Source: Hymenobacter rubripertinctus
GTDB taxonomy: Bacteria > Bacteroidota > Bacteroidia > Cytophagales > Hymenobacteraceae
Direction: 5' to 3'
DNA length: 42,094 nucleotides
Assembly: GCF_003583925.1 (NCBI RefSeq)
Contig: NZ_QYCN01000034.1
Coordinates: 1-42,094, forward strand
Within the stretch, counting starts at the first letter, position 1, and the number at the start of each line of letters is the position of its first letter. This document shows positions 1 to 7,455 of the stretch, piece by piece. The translations under genes were made by a program, and so were the position numbers. The notes below the pieces were generated by a model. That model searched no databases. It had not been told where the DNA came from and saw only the letters and a list, made by a program, of their open reading frames with translations.

Positions 1-130
1 TTTGCGCCAAAAGTGCGGCGTGTTGGTGCGCAAGTCCTGCTCGTTTAGCCGGTGCGAGAAAATGCACCATACGCGCATCCAACTCGTCATCGACGAGCAC
101 AACCGTCGGTTAACGCCAACCTGAATCACC
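1..130 (+). mobile_element. 3' end of an IS1-family insertion sequence (partial)
   Basis: Positions 2-124 are open in frame 2 and end in TGA. The peptide contains LVRKSCSFSR followed by an I-x-L-V-I-D-E-H-N tail, which resembles the C-terminus of IS1-type transposases (their LxRKTxSFSKs motif). Directly after the stop comes ATCACC (125-130); IS1 elements begin GGTGAT, so this would be the outer edge of the right inverted repeat. The left part of the element lies outside the window, so neither completeness nor a target duplication can be judged. The family assignment rests on about 40 residues and is tentative. Confidence 0.5.
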
Positions 131-587
131 TCGCATTATACCACCGCCGGCCGGGTATGTGGCATAGCTGGTTCAGCATTGTGCCGGAAGACCTGCCTGG
201 ACCGCAGGTGCTAACCACACCCAATCCTGCCCGCGCTTTACGCACTCACTATCATTGTTCAGTGAATCCACTCAGAAGCTCATCGAACCGGCGTACCGAA
301 CCGGTCAGAGACCTGCTACCGCCTCCTGCCCTGCTATTCATTTGCGCTGCTATCGAAAAGCTCCGCAAAGCACGGCGGGCCGACATTGGCAAACGGCGTG
401 GCTGGCCCGGCGCTATTTGCTGCCGGCCAGGTTCAAGAGCACGCAAAAAGCCCCGCCGGAAAATCCGGGCGGGGCTCTGGTCTTGTTGTTTCCCCGTTGG
501 TCAGGCGGGTCGGGCGGGGGTGCAGGTATCACGCGAATAGCCCGAAAAGCGCCTCGCAAGGCCGTTTCGCGGGGCTATTTGCGCAGC
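125..587. other. intergenic stretch without a recognisable gene
   Basis: Several frames stay open here, but their translations are arginine- and proline-rich and resemble no family, as expected of GC-rich non-coding DNA. The only clear element is a terminator hairpin at 445-476 serving the minus-strand methyltransferase gene. The stretch may be flanking DNA into which the IS1-type element inserted. Confidence 0.5.
445..476 (-). terminator. intrinsic terminator of the arsM-like gene
   Basis: A 9-bp stem (AGCCCCGCC at 449-457 with GGCGGGGCT at 468-476) is followed on the minus strand by a T run (445-449 read as A on the plus strand). It lies about 110 bp past the stop of the minus-strand methyltransferase gene and points the right way for it. 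Confidence 0.7.
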
Positions 588-1631
588 CTAGCAGCCGCAG
601 CCGGGCGCAGTATCGTTGGAGCCGGCGGCCGGGGTGGGGCCGCAGTCGAAGAGGCCAAAGTGGTGGCTCCGGTCGCCGGTTACGCGGAAGTGGGGGGCAT
701 AGCGGGTTTCGGATACCATGGCGGCGGTGTTGCCGCACACGAGCATGGGCCGGCCGGTTTCGAAGCGGTGGTGGTCGTCGAGCACAAACGCGTGGGGCTG
801 GCCAGGCAGGGTGCCCTGGTAGATGGCCACCTGGCCATAGTCTTCGCACTGGTCTTCCAGATCGAGCTTGAAGGCGCGGACCGTGAGCGAGTAAAACCGG
901 ATGTTGCCTACTTTCTCCTCAATTTCGGGGTTGCCGATGGTGAGGCGGCGGCTGGCGGTGAGCCGGTAGTCGCGCACCCCGATTTCGTGGAGCAGCCGGC
1001 GGAAATCCCCGGTGTACATGGCCCCGCTCAGGCACTCACCGTACAGGACCGGATCCTGGCGCAGGCTTTCCGGGATGCGGCGGTCGGCGAATACGTCGGC
1101 AATGTGCAGCTCCCCCCCCGGTTTCAGAACCCGGAAAATCTCGCGGTAGGTGGCTTCCTTATCGGTGCTGAGGTTGATAACGCAGTTGCTCACCACAATA
1201 TCCACACTGTTGTCGGCCAGGCCGGCGGCCCGCAAATCTTCGATGTAGCCGTGGCGAAACTCCACGTTGGGCGCGGCGTAACCGAACCGCTCGGTGTGGG
1301 CATCAATGTGGCGACGAGCCACGTCGAGCTGTTCTTCCGTCATATCCAACCCGATTACGTGGCCCTGCTCACCGACCAGCTTGGAGAGCAGATACACGTC
1401 GCGGCCGCTGCCCGAGCCCAGGTCGAGCACGGTGCAGCCTTCCACGGCCGGGGGCACGGCCACGCCGCAGCCGTAGTATTTTTCGAGCACCTCGGGCTCC
1501 AGCTGAGCCAGAATGCGCTTGTGCTCGGCCGGAGTATCGTCGGTGCAGCAGGCGTTGGTTTGCAAATCGTGCTGGGTCTGAAGCTGGCGGCCGTAGTAGT
1601 GCTGAACCTGTTGTTGGGTGAGTTCTTCCAT
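588..1631 (-). CDS. arsM: ArsM-like arsenite S-adenosylmethionine methyltransferase
   Basis: 347 aa, a normal length for bacterial ArsM, which transfers methyl groups from SAM to As(III) in the cytoplasm to give methylated, partly volatile arsenicals. The SAM-binding motif I is visible as LDLGSGSGRD (residues 69-78), followed by GLDMTEEQL (94-102). Cysteines occur where ArsM binds arsenic: Cys28-Cys29 in NACCTDD, Cys150 in SNCVINL and Cys200 in YGECLSGA. The protein ends in CGC, a common cysteine tail in ArsM. Start ATG at 1631; no competing start fits. It stands alone: no arsR, arsB or arsC is seen beside it, and it is divergent from the dehydrogenase gene, with about 157 bp between them. 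The family is clear; activity on arsenite is inferred from the cysteines. Confidence 0.9.
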   Translation of the reverse strand: MEELTQQQVQHYYGRQLQTQHDLQTNACCTDDTPAEHKRILAQLEPEVLEKYYGCGVAVPPAVEGCTVLDLGSGSGRDVYLLSKLVGEQGHVIGLDMTEEQLDVARRHIDAHTERFGYAAPNVEFRHGYIEDLRAAGLADNSVDIVVSNCVINLSTDKEATYREIFRVLKPGGELHIADVFADRRIPESLRQDPVLYGECLSGAMYTGDFRRLLHEIGVRDYRLTASRRLTIGNPEIEEKVGNIRFYSLTVRAFKLDLEDQCEDYGQVAIYQGTLPGQPHAFVLDDHHRFETGRPMLVCGNTAAMVSETRYAPHFRVTGDRSHHFGLFDCGPTPAAGSNDTAPGCGC

Positions 1632-1788
1632 TCGGATGGGGAGGGCAGTAGTGGCGGAAGCATTGGAGCAGCTTCCCGGGGCAAAGTACGCATTCGACCC
1701 CAGGGGGCGGGTGCTGGCAGGGCCGGTATAATTCGACTATCCCGAAAAGCATGCAGCCTCGGGCGCGCTTTCCGGTCGTATAGCCCTT

Positions 1789-2721
1789 ATGCATCTATTC
1801 GTTTACGCTGCTTTCGCCCCCGACGTGCGCACCCACCTGCTTGCCGGGCTGCCCGTCGGCGTTCAGACCGTTTTCCGGACCGACCTGCCCCCGGCCGGGC
1901 AGCAGGCGGCCCTGCACCGCGCCGACTGGCTGCTGGGCAACCCGCCCGCCGACTGGCTGTACCCGCTGCCCCCACAACTGAAGTTCTGGCAGATCGACTC
2001 AGCTGGCATTGCCCAGTATCAGCACGTGCGGCCCACCTTTCCGGTAGCCAACATGGGCGACTTCTTTGCCTGGCCCTGCGCCGAAACCATGGTGGCCGGC
2101 CTGCTGGCCGTCCTGCGGCACCTGCCCGAGCTAGCCGTCTGGCAAACCCAAAAGCACTGGGTTGGCGAGAATTTCCGCAACCAGCTGGGCCTGCTGCGGG
2201 GCAAGCGCGTCCTGATTCTGGGGCGCGGCACCATCGGGCAGGCCGTGGCTCAGCAGCTGAGCGGCTTCGGGTGCCCCGTGCAGTTTCTGGCCCGCACCGA
2301 CCCCCAGGCCCAGCTCCACACCCCCGCCGATGTGCTGGCCGCCCTGCCCACGACCGACATCGTGGTGAACTGCCTGCCGGGCAGCGCCACGGGTTTTTTC
2401 TCGGCCGAACTGCTGGCTGCCCTGCCCCCGCACGCGCTCTACGCCAGCGTGGGCCGCGGCGCTACTACCGATGAGGCCGCCCTCATCGCGGCCCTGCAAG
2501 CCGGCCGCCTGGCCGGGGCCGTGCTCGACGTGACCCAGCAGGAGCCCCTGCCGCCCGCCAGCCCCCTCTGGACGCTGCCCCGCGTGCTGCTCACCCAGCA
2601 CAGCGGCGGCGGCCAGCCCGGCGAGGAAGCCGGCAAAGTAGCCCTGTTTCTGCGCAACCTGCGCCACTACCAGCTGGGCGAACCGCTGGAAAACGAGGTA
2701 GTGCTGGCCCGGGGCTACTAA
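1789..2721 (+). CDS. D-isomer-specific 2-hydroxyacid dehydrogenase
   Basis: 310 aa. The Rossmann NAD(P)-binding site is visible as VLILGRGTIGQAVAQ (GxGxxG, about residues 141-155), followed by the family's NCLPG segment and the VGRGATTDEAALIAAL region that carries the catalytic Arg in relatives. A late LTQHSGG supplies the probable catalytic His. The N-terminal catalytic half is short and divergent, with LGNPPADWL and FWQIDSAGI, as in GhrA-type glyoxylate/hydroxypyruvate reductases. It probably reduces a small 2-oxoacid in the cytoplasm, but the substrate cannot be read from the sequence. It is transcribed away from the methyltransferase gene and precedes a lipoprotein cluster with no evident link. 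Confidence 0.85.
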   Translation: MHLFVYAAFAPDVRTHLLAGLPVGVQTVFRTDLPPAGQQAALHRADWLLGNPPADWLYPLPPQLKFWQIDSAGIAQYQHVRPTFPVANMGDFFAWPCAETMVAGLLAVLRHLPELAVWQTQKHWVGENFRNQLGLLRGKRVLILGRGTIGQAVAQQLSGFGCPVQFLARTDPQAQLHTPADVLAALPTTDIVVNCLPGSATGFFSAELLAALPPHALYASVGRGATTDEAALIAALQAGRLAGAVLDVTQQEPLPPASPLWTLPRVLLTQHSGGGQPGEEAGKVALFLRNLRHYQLGEPLENEVVLARGY

Positions 2722-2850
2722 ACCCATCCGGCCCCTGGCCCGGGAGCGGCCCTGACGGTGGCGGCTGTTTTTGGCCCGGCGCACTTCGGCGGTGCAACCT
2801 TTCCGCCCCTGGTGCGGCTCCTGAGCATATCCCCTTATTTTCAGGAAGCT

Positions 2851-3366
2851 ATGCCCCACCGTTACACCTTATTCCTGGCCGCCAGCCTGTTGCTGGGCCT
2901 GAGCGCCTGCCCGATGGTGGAGCCCACCGACCGGATTCCGCTACCCAGCTACAAGCCCCTGCTCATGGCCCGCAGCCAGCTGGAGCAGGCCGTGGCCGTG
3001 CTGCCCCCACGTGAGCTCCACAACACCGGCAAAATCTATTTCCGCGACCCCTACCTGCTCATCAACGAGCAGTACGAGGGCTTGCACATCATCGACAACC
3101 ACGACCCCACCCACCCGCGGCCGGTGGCGTTTTTGCGCATTCCCGGCAACGTGGACGTGACCATGCTGGGCTCCCTGCTCTACGCCGACAGCGGCTCCGA
3201 CCTGCTCACGTTCGATATGCGCGACATGCCGAACCCCACCCTGCGGCACCGGCTGCGGGAAGCGGTGCCAGAGCTGCCCATGCCCCAGAGCGGCCTCGTT
3301 CCCGACCAGTACCAGGCGGCCAACCGCCCCGCCGATGCCGTGGTAATTGGCTGGCAGAAACTCTAA
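2851..3366 (+). CDS. LVIVD-repeat lipoprotein (short)
   Basis: 171 aa from the ATG at 2851. An upstream in-frame extension was rejected because the signal peptide starts here. The N-terminus has a lipoprotein signal with lipobox LSAC (Cys about residue 20). The middle has the LVIVD pattern, YEGLHIIDNHDP followed by HPRPVAFLRIPG, a beta-propeller blade motif common in Bacteroidota surface lipoproteins. Only about two blades fit, so it cannot form a full propeller alone and may work with the next gene product. The adjacent LVIVD gene begins 12 bp later, indicating an operon. Probably anchored in the outer membrane or facing the periplasm; function unknown. Confidence 0.75.
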   Translation: MPHRYTLFLAASLLLGLSACPMVEPTDRIPLPSYKPLLMARSQLEQAVAVLPPRELHNTGKIYFRDPYLLINEQYEGLHIIDNHDPTHPRPVAFLRIPGNVDVTMLGSLLYADSGSDLLTFDMRDMPNPTLRHRLREAVPELPMPQSGLVPDQYQAANRPADAVVIGWQKL

Positions 3367-3378
3367 CCCCCGGTTCTG

Positions 3379-4140
3379 ATGAAAAACATTTCCACTTTCC
3401 TGCGGCTGTCCGGTATGGTGCTGAGCCTGCTGCTAACGGCTTGCAGCGCCAGCAACGATGCCAGTCCGAACCTGGCCGCCGACAACGGGCAGGGCGGTTC
3501 GCTGGCCCGCTTCACGGTGCTCGGCAACACCCTTTTCGTGGTCGACAATCAGAACCTGCGCCTGTTCAGCCTGGCCAATCCGGTGGCTCCGGCGCCCGGG
3601 GCGGTTGTGCCGCTGGGCCTGGGCATCGAAACCATTTACCCGCGGGCACCCTACCTGTTTCTGGGCACCCAGCGCGGCATGTTCATCTTCGATGCCACCC
3701 TGCCCGAGCAGCCCCGGCAGGTGGCCTACTACCAGCACGTGGCCAGCTGCGACCCCGTGGTGGTGGACGACCGCTACGCCTACGTAACGCTGCGCGACGG
3801 CCGCTCCTGCGGCGGGGGCAGCAACCAGTTGCAGGTAGTGGACCTGACCAACCTGGCCGCGCCGCGCCTGGCGCAAACCTACCCCATGACGCACCCCATG
3901 GGCCTGGGCGTGGACAGCACCCTGCTCTTCGTGTGCGACCAGAACCAGCTTAAAGTGTTCGATAACCGCATGGCGCCCGTGCTGCCCGAGCCCGAGGTTT
4001 TTCCGGTGAACGTGTCCGATGTGATTCCGCACCGGGGCTTGCTGCTTGCCATCGGGCCGGACGGGCTCTACCAGTACCGCTACCGCAAAGGCCAGCTCAC
4101 GGCCCTGAGCAAGCTTGCCGTCAGCCCCACCCGCCAATGA
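3379..4140 (+). CDS. LVIVD-repeat beta-propeller lipoprotein
   Basis: 253 aa with a lipoprotein signal ending LLLTACSAS (lipobox LTAC, Cys about residue 22). Repeating blade motifs follow: LFVVDNQNLRLFSLANP, GMFIFDATLPEQP, LQVVDLTNLAAPRL and LKVFDNRMAP. These are typical LVIVD repeats forming a beta-propeller. Paired cysteines (SCDP and GRSCGGG) could form a disulfide in the periplasm or at the surface. It lies 12 bp after the shorter LVIVD gene and overlaps the next gene by 4 bp (ATGA at 4137-4140), so the cluster is probably translated as one unit. Likely a binding or scaffold protein of the envelope; no partner can be named. Confidence 0.8.
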   Translation: MKNISTFLRLSGMVLSLLLTACSASNDASPNLAADNGQGGSLARFTVLGNTLFVVDNQNLRLFSLANPVAPAPGAVVPLGLGIETIYPRAPYLFLGTQRGMFIFDATLPEQPRQVAYYQHVASCDPVVVDDRYAYVTLRDGRSCGGGSNQLQVVDLTNLAAPRLAQTYPMTHPMGLGVDSTLLFVCDQNQLKVFDNRMAPVLPEPEVFPVNVSDVIPHRGLLLAIGPDGLYQYRYRKGQLTALSKLAVSPTRQ

Positions 4141-4829
4141 CAGGCCGGCGGCTGCTGGGAGTTGGGTTGCTGAGCATCGGGTGGCTATCGGAAGCACAGG
4201 GCCAGTCGGCGACGGTGCCCCCGGCTTCGCCCACCCAGGTAGCCGGGAGCAGGTGGGCGCTGTCGGTCGATCTGGTGCCGGTGCCGGCCAGCGGCTACCA
4301 TTTCAGCGCGGAACGGCGGCTCGGGCAGAGCAGTCGGCAAACGGTGGTTTTTACGCCCCAGTTCTACCGGGGGCCAGTCAGCACCCTGACTTCAGACCTG
4401 GCCCAGGCTGCCACCGATCAGGTGCGGGGCTTCGGGCTGGGCGCGCAGCACCGCATCTACCTGGGCCGGCAGCCCACTCCGCTGGCCGGCTCCTACCTGG
4501 CCTACGGGCTCAGCTACCAGCACTTCGGAATGCGCTTTCAGGGCATCAGCTGGCAGGCTGAGCTGGCGGCCGATGGCCTGTACTACTACCAGAGCCGCCT
4601 GCGCGACCAAACCGAAACCATCAACCGGTACGGGGCCAGCGTGGTGGTAGGCCACCAGGCAACGCTGCCGGACACGCCGCTCTTCCTCGACTTCTTTCTG
4701 GGCGTGGGCCTACGGCACGCCACTTCCCGGACTACCCTTCCCAGCCCGCGCTTCGCTACCAGGCCCGCCGACTACGGTTCGGCAGGCCTCTACCTGCCGG
4801 TGGGGTTTCGGCTGGGGCTGCGCCTATGA
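4137..4829 (+). CDS. predicted outer-membrane beta-barrel protein
   Basis: 230 aa. An N-terminal signal peptide (MTGRRLLGVGLLSIGW, cleavage near AQG-QS) is followed by alternating amphipathic strands rich in Tyr, Gly and aromatic ends: LSVDLVPV, FSAERRLG, VVFTPQFY, LGAQHRIYLG, YLAYGLSYQHFG, LFLDFFLGVGLRH. It ends in a strand with Leu-Arg-Leu. This is the look of small 8- to 10-stranded outer-membrane proteins in Bacteroidota. Its ATG overlaps the preceding lipoprotein stop by 4 bp, so the barrel may pair with the two LVIVD lipoproteins. No named family was recognised; the barrel prediction comes from pattern only. Confidence 0.65.
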   Translation: MTGRRLLGVGLLSIGWLSEAQGQSATVPPASPTQVAGSRWALSVDLVPVPASGYHFSAERRLGQSSRQTVVFTPQFYRGPVSTLTSDLAQAATDQVRGFGLGAQHRIYLGRQPTPLAGSYLAYGLSYQHFGMRFQGISWQAELAADGLYYYQSRLRDQTETINRYGASVVVGHQATLPDTPLFLDFFLGVGLRHATSRTTLPSPRFATRPADYGSAGLYLPVGFRLGLRL

Positions 4830-4897
4830 ACCAGGGCCGGGCACAACCCGGCCCGCCGGAGCGGAGTAAACCTAAGAGTCCCTTACCCCCCCGTCTC

Positions 4898-5473
4898 ATG
4901 GAAATTACCCGCATGTTTTCCGCCGATTCCGAATCCGCGCTTTGGGAGCAGGTCGCGGCCGATATTACCCGCCAGCCCAACCTCTACGACTACCGCGCCG
5001 AACTATGCCAGCAGCACTACTGCGTGTGGCTGGAAATTGATATCGATCTGGGAGGCGGATTCGAGGGCGGGTACGAAATCACGACCCTGCGGGCGGAAGT
5101 TCCGGGCCGGCCGGCGCTGCACTTCGCCCTCCACGAGCAGGACTGGATTCACGAAATCGGGAAGCTGCTGGGCCTGGAAGACGTGCAGCTGGGCTATGCC
5201 GAGCTGGACAAAACCTTTATCATTACCACCAACGACCCCAACGCCCTGCGCCAGCTCCTGGCCGAGCCCGATGTGCACGCCATCCTGCTCCGCCACCCGG
5301 CCGGCCGCCTCGCCCTGGCCCCGGCTTCGGCGGAAGCCAACGCGCCGGTCGTACTCACGTTCAGCGAAGAGCGCGCCCTGCTGGAACCGGAGCAGCTCCG
5401 GGAAATCTACCATCTGCTGCTCCGGATTCTGCAACAACTGGCCCCGGCCCCCTTCGGCTTGCCAAGTAACTAA
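4898..5473 (+). CDS. conserved hypothetical protein of the LVIVD cluster
   Basis: 191 aa from the ATG at 4898 (MEITRMF). An alternative start at 4826 overlaps the previous stop but adds a Pro/Lys-rich stretch that looks like leader. The protein has no signal peptide or membrane segment and is acidic and soluble: YDYRAELCQQHYCVWLEIDIDLG, then LGLEDVQLGYAELDKTFIITTNDP and a leucine-rich C-terminal helix ending in a Pro-rich tail. I do not recognise the family. The gene lies 68 bp after the barrel gene and ends right where the large inverted repeat begins, so that repeat may terminate the transcript. Confidence 0.65.
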   Translation: MEITRMFSADSESALWEQVAADITRQPNLYDYRAELCQQHYCVWLEIDIDLGGGFEGGYEITTLRAEVPGRPALHFALHEQDWIHEIGKLLGLEDVQLGYAELDKTFIITTNDPNALRQLLAEPDVHAILLRHPAGRLALAPASAEANAPVVLTFSEERALLEPEQLREIYHLLLRILQQLAPAPFGLPSN

Positions 5474-5624
5474 CTGCTGTTACGCAGTAGCCGTTGAAGC
5501 ATTCGTTTTTCGTTGCTCGTTTTTCGGGGCTGCTTCACCTTCATTCACCAATCAGCCCCGAAAAACGAGCAACGAAAAACGACCTGCCACCGCAGATACC
5601 GGAAGCAACCTGCGTAACAGCAGT
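5473..5624. repeat. nested long inverted repeat
   Basis: A perfect 29-bp inverted pair (5504-5532 and 5553-5581) has a 20-bp loop. An outer perfect 15-bp pair (5473-5487 and 5610-5624) encloses it with short asymmetric spacers. The inner arm includes CGTTTTTCG and GGGGCTG. It starts at the stop codon of the plus-strand gene ending at 5473. It could act as a bidirectional terminator or be a small non-autonomous element (MITE-like). No other copy of this exact sequence was seen in the window. Confidence 0.8.
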
Positions 5625-5787
5625 CACTAACGCCCCAGCAACCATCATAAACACCCCGGCCCGGGATAATACCGGCCAGGTGCAACACCCAGAACAGGGA
5701 GTACACGGCCGGAATGAACAGGGCGTAGGCCCACCAGGGTAGCCGGTTGAGCCCGCGTTGCACGGGCCATTTGCTGTAAACTTCCAT
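5545..5787 (-). CDS. possible small membrane protein, 3' end altered by the inverted repeat
   Basis: 80 codons from the ATG at 5787. The first half looks real: a basic amphipathic start (MEVYSKWPVQRGLNRLP) followed by one hydrophobic helix, WWAYALFIPAVYSLFWVLHL (about residues 18-37). From about residue 50 the frame enters the inverted repeat, and the translation turns into an unlikely Cys/Phe-rich tail. Insertion of the repeat may have replaced the original C-terminus. No family was recognised, and the whole frame could be spurious. Confidence 0.35.
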   Translation of the reverse strand: MEVYSKWPVQRGLNRLPWWAYALFIPAVYSLFWVLHLAGIIPGRGVYDGCWGVSDCCYAGCFRYLRWQVVFRCSFFGADW

Positions 5788-5850
5788 GAGCAGCCGGTTA
5801 AAAAGTGAATTGACTTTCGGAATATACACAATTCGACATCAACCTCATTT

Positions 5851-6228
5851 TCAGGCAACCAACTGCTCGTAGAGGCGGGCCAGCGTGGCGACGGGGTCTT
5901 CGCAGAGGCCCGGGTGCACGGCCGAGGTCTGGATCACGGTGCTGCGGGTAGCCGTGAGCCAGCGGAAACGGGAGGCCACGGCCAGCTGCCCGATGGGGCC
6001 GCCCGCGCGGCGGCCCTGGCAGATGCGCTCGAAAGCCCGCAGACGGGCGCGCAGGTCGTCGAAGTCCAGCCCGGCGGCCGTGAAGGCGCGCAGGCGGTCT
6101 TCGGGCAGCTGGCAGCGGGTTTCGAGGAACCCCTGGGCGGCGCAGTACAGAATCACGCCCACGTTCAGAAACTCTTCGCGCTCCACGCGGGGCACCACGC
6201 GCAGCACGGCATACTCAAACAAGTGCAT
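5851..6228 (-). CDS. DUF3037 domain protein, partner of the HipA-like kinase
   Basis: 125 aa from the ATG at 6228 (MHLFEYAVLRVVPRVERE), the usual beginning of this family; an earlier in-frame ATG at 6255 would add nine residues. Visible family features are EREEFLNVGVILYC near the start, then RLRAFTAAGLDFDDLRARL and a C-terminal YEQLVA. DUF3037 proteins are commonly encoded next to a HipA-like kinase, as here, where this start overlaps the end of the kinase gene by 14 bp. Translation is therefore probably coupled. Its biochemical role is unknown; by position it could regulate the kinase or be its substrate. Confidence 0.8.
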   Translation of the reverse strand: MHLFEYAVLRVVPRVEREEFLNVGVILYCAAQGFLETRCQLPEDRLRAFTAAGLDFDDLRARLRAFERICQGRRAGGPIGQLAVASRFRWLTATRSTVIQTSAVHPGLCEDPVATLARLYEQLVA

Positions 6229-7006
6229 GGCGGGCGGTTTCGGCTTCCTGAACAAACGTAGCGGAGGCGGCTAGGCGGGCCGTCAGAAACTGCACGTACT
6301 CGGCGCGCTGCCCGGCCGGACTCAGGTCGGGTTCCTGGAGCCACTCGTCGGGCACCAGGGCCACTACGGCTTCGATGACGGCGGGCGTGAGGCGGGCGTG
6401 GCCCCGGGCATCGGCGGCGGCCAGCGCGGTGGCCCGGGGCAGCAGCACGTGGTCTTTGAGCTGCGGAAACGGGCGCGGCCTGGGGGCCGCCCAGCCGGCC
6501 CCGGCGTGGTGCACGTAGAGGGCCGCGCCGTGGTCGATGAGCCAGAGCTCCCGGTGCCACATGAGCAAGTTGGTGTTGCGGGCGGTGCGGTCCACGTTCA
6601 GTGTCAGGCAATCGAGCCACACGATGAGCGAGGCTAATTCGGGCTCCACATCGAGCAGCAGCGGGTCGAAGGTGCTGGCCCCCGCCAGGAAGTGCAGGGC
6701 CAGGTTCAGGCCAGTGCTGAAGCGCAGCAGATCCTGGATTTCCTCGTCGGGCTCGGTGCGGCCGAAGGCCTCGCTCAGGTGGATAAACACCAGCTCGGGC
6801 ATCCGCAGGCCCAGCTGCCGGGCCAGCTCACCCACAATCAGCTCGGCAATCAGCGCCTTCAGGCCCTGGCCCGCGCCCCGGAATTTCACCACGTACATGA
6901 ACCCGTCATCGGCCTCGACCAAAGCGGGCAACGAGCCGCCTTCGCGCAGCGGAATGATGTAGCGCGTGACGTCAACGGTTCTCAAAGCAAGGGTGGGAGC
7001 CGACAT
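6215..7006 (-). CDS. HipA-like kinase
   Basis: 263 aa from the ATG at 7006 (MSAPTLALRTV); an upstream ATG at 7078 adds a stretch unlike the family. The fold is that of HipA/PI4K-type kinases: a nucleotide-binding strand pair with the probable lysine in MYVVKFRGAGQG, a helix IAELIVGELARQLGL, the catalytic loop LTLNVDRTARNTNLL, and a metal-binding DHG in ELWLIDHGAALY (the DFG position). It lacks the N-terminal HipA_N domain, so it is a compact form rather than classical E. coli HipA. It is co-directional with and overlaps the DUF3037 gene. Known HipA proteins phosphorylate glutamyl-tRNA synthetase; whether this one does so, or is a toxin at all, is not shown by the sequence. Confidence 0.75.
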   Translation of the reverse strand: MSAPTLALRTVDVTRYIIPLREGGSLPALVEADDGFMYVVKFRGAGQGLKALIAELIVGELARQLGLRMPELVFIHLSEAFGRTEPDEEIQDLLRFSTGLNLALHFLAGASTFDPLLLDVEPELASLIVWLDCLTLNVDRTARNTNLLMWHRELWLIDHGAALYVHHAGAGWAAPRPRPFPQLKDHVLLPRATALAAADARGHARLTPAVIEAVVALVPDEWLQEPDLSPAGQRAEYVQFLTARLAASATFVQEAETARHALV

Positions 7007-7455
7007 ACGAAGCAACAAGTCAGGAGGAAATGGCAAAGAACGGACAAACTGCCCGGTTTCGGGGCGGGCAGCAGCCACTCAATTACCGCACGGCAACTCG
7101 CACGCGCGGCGCAGGCAACGCCGCCTGGCCCGGACGACAGGTATACAAGCCGCCTCGTTGGACACAATTCGTATACCGGGCAGGTATACAAACCGCCTCG
7201 TTGGGCACCGGCTGTATACCTGGCAGGTACACAAACCGCCTCGTTGGGCACAATTCGTATACCGGGCAGGTATACAAACCGCCTCGTTGGGCACCGGCTG
7301 TATACCTGCCCGGTTTTTCGGGAATAGCGCGCGAAGCTTCTGCCCCGCGTTTCGTGGAACACGGAGCCGGGAATGAGCCGGGAGCAACGGCATGGGCGGC
7401 GGGGGCTTCGCGCTATCGTCGGGCGAACCGGCCTTTACGGCACCCATGAGGGGCC
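7007..7455. other. non-coding spacer carrying tandem repeats
   Basis: This 449-bp gap lies between the start of the minus-strand HipA-like gene and the stop of the minus-strand esterase gene. It contains the four 43-bp repeats (7139-7310) and a pair of inverted segments (7324-7337 and 7405-7416, core GCTTCGCGCTAT, one 2-bp bulge) that may help end the esterase transcript. All frames across the repeats give repetitive nonsense peptides, so I see no gene. Confidence 0.6.
7139..7310. repeat. four tandem 43-bp repeats of two alternating types
   Basis: Units lie at 7139-7181, 7182-7224, 7225-7267 and 7268-7310. All start AGGTATACAA (AGGTACACAA in the third), share CCGCCTCGTTGG, and then differ: units 1 and 3 continue CACAATTCGTATACCGGGC, units 2 and 4 GCACCGGCTGTATACCTG. 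The higher-order unit is therefore an 86-bp dimer present twice. Each unit carries two GTATAC palindromes or near copies, spaced so that they can pair. Confidence 0.9.

Noticed and set aside
52..540. A 162-codon plus-strand frame at the window start
   Set aside because: The Arg/Pro-rich peptide has no family resemblance and overlaps the IS1-type end and the terminator of the minus-strand gene.
255..2474. A 739-codon open frame on the plus strand across the arsM-like gene and into the dehydrogenase gene
   Set aside because: It overlaps two well-supported genes in other frames, its translation matches nothing, and long antisense frames are expected in GC-rich DNA.
7139..7310. The 43-bp repeats as a CRISPR array
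   Set aside because: Units are contiguous and of two alternating types, with no unique spacers and no cas genes nearby.
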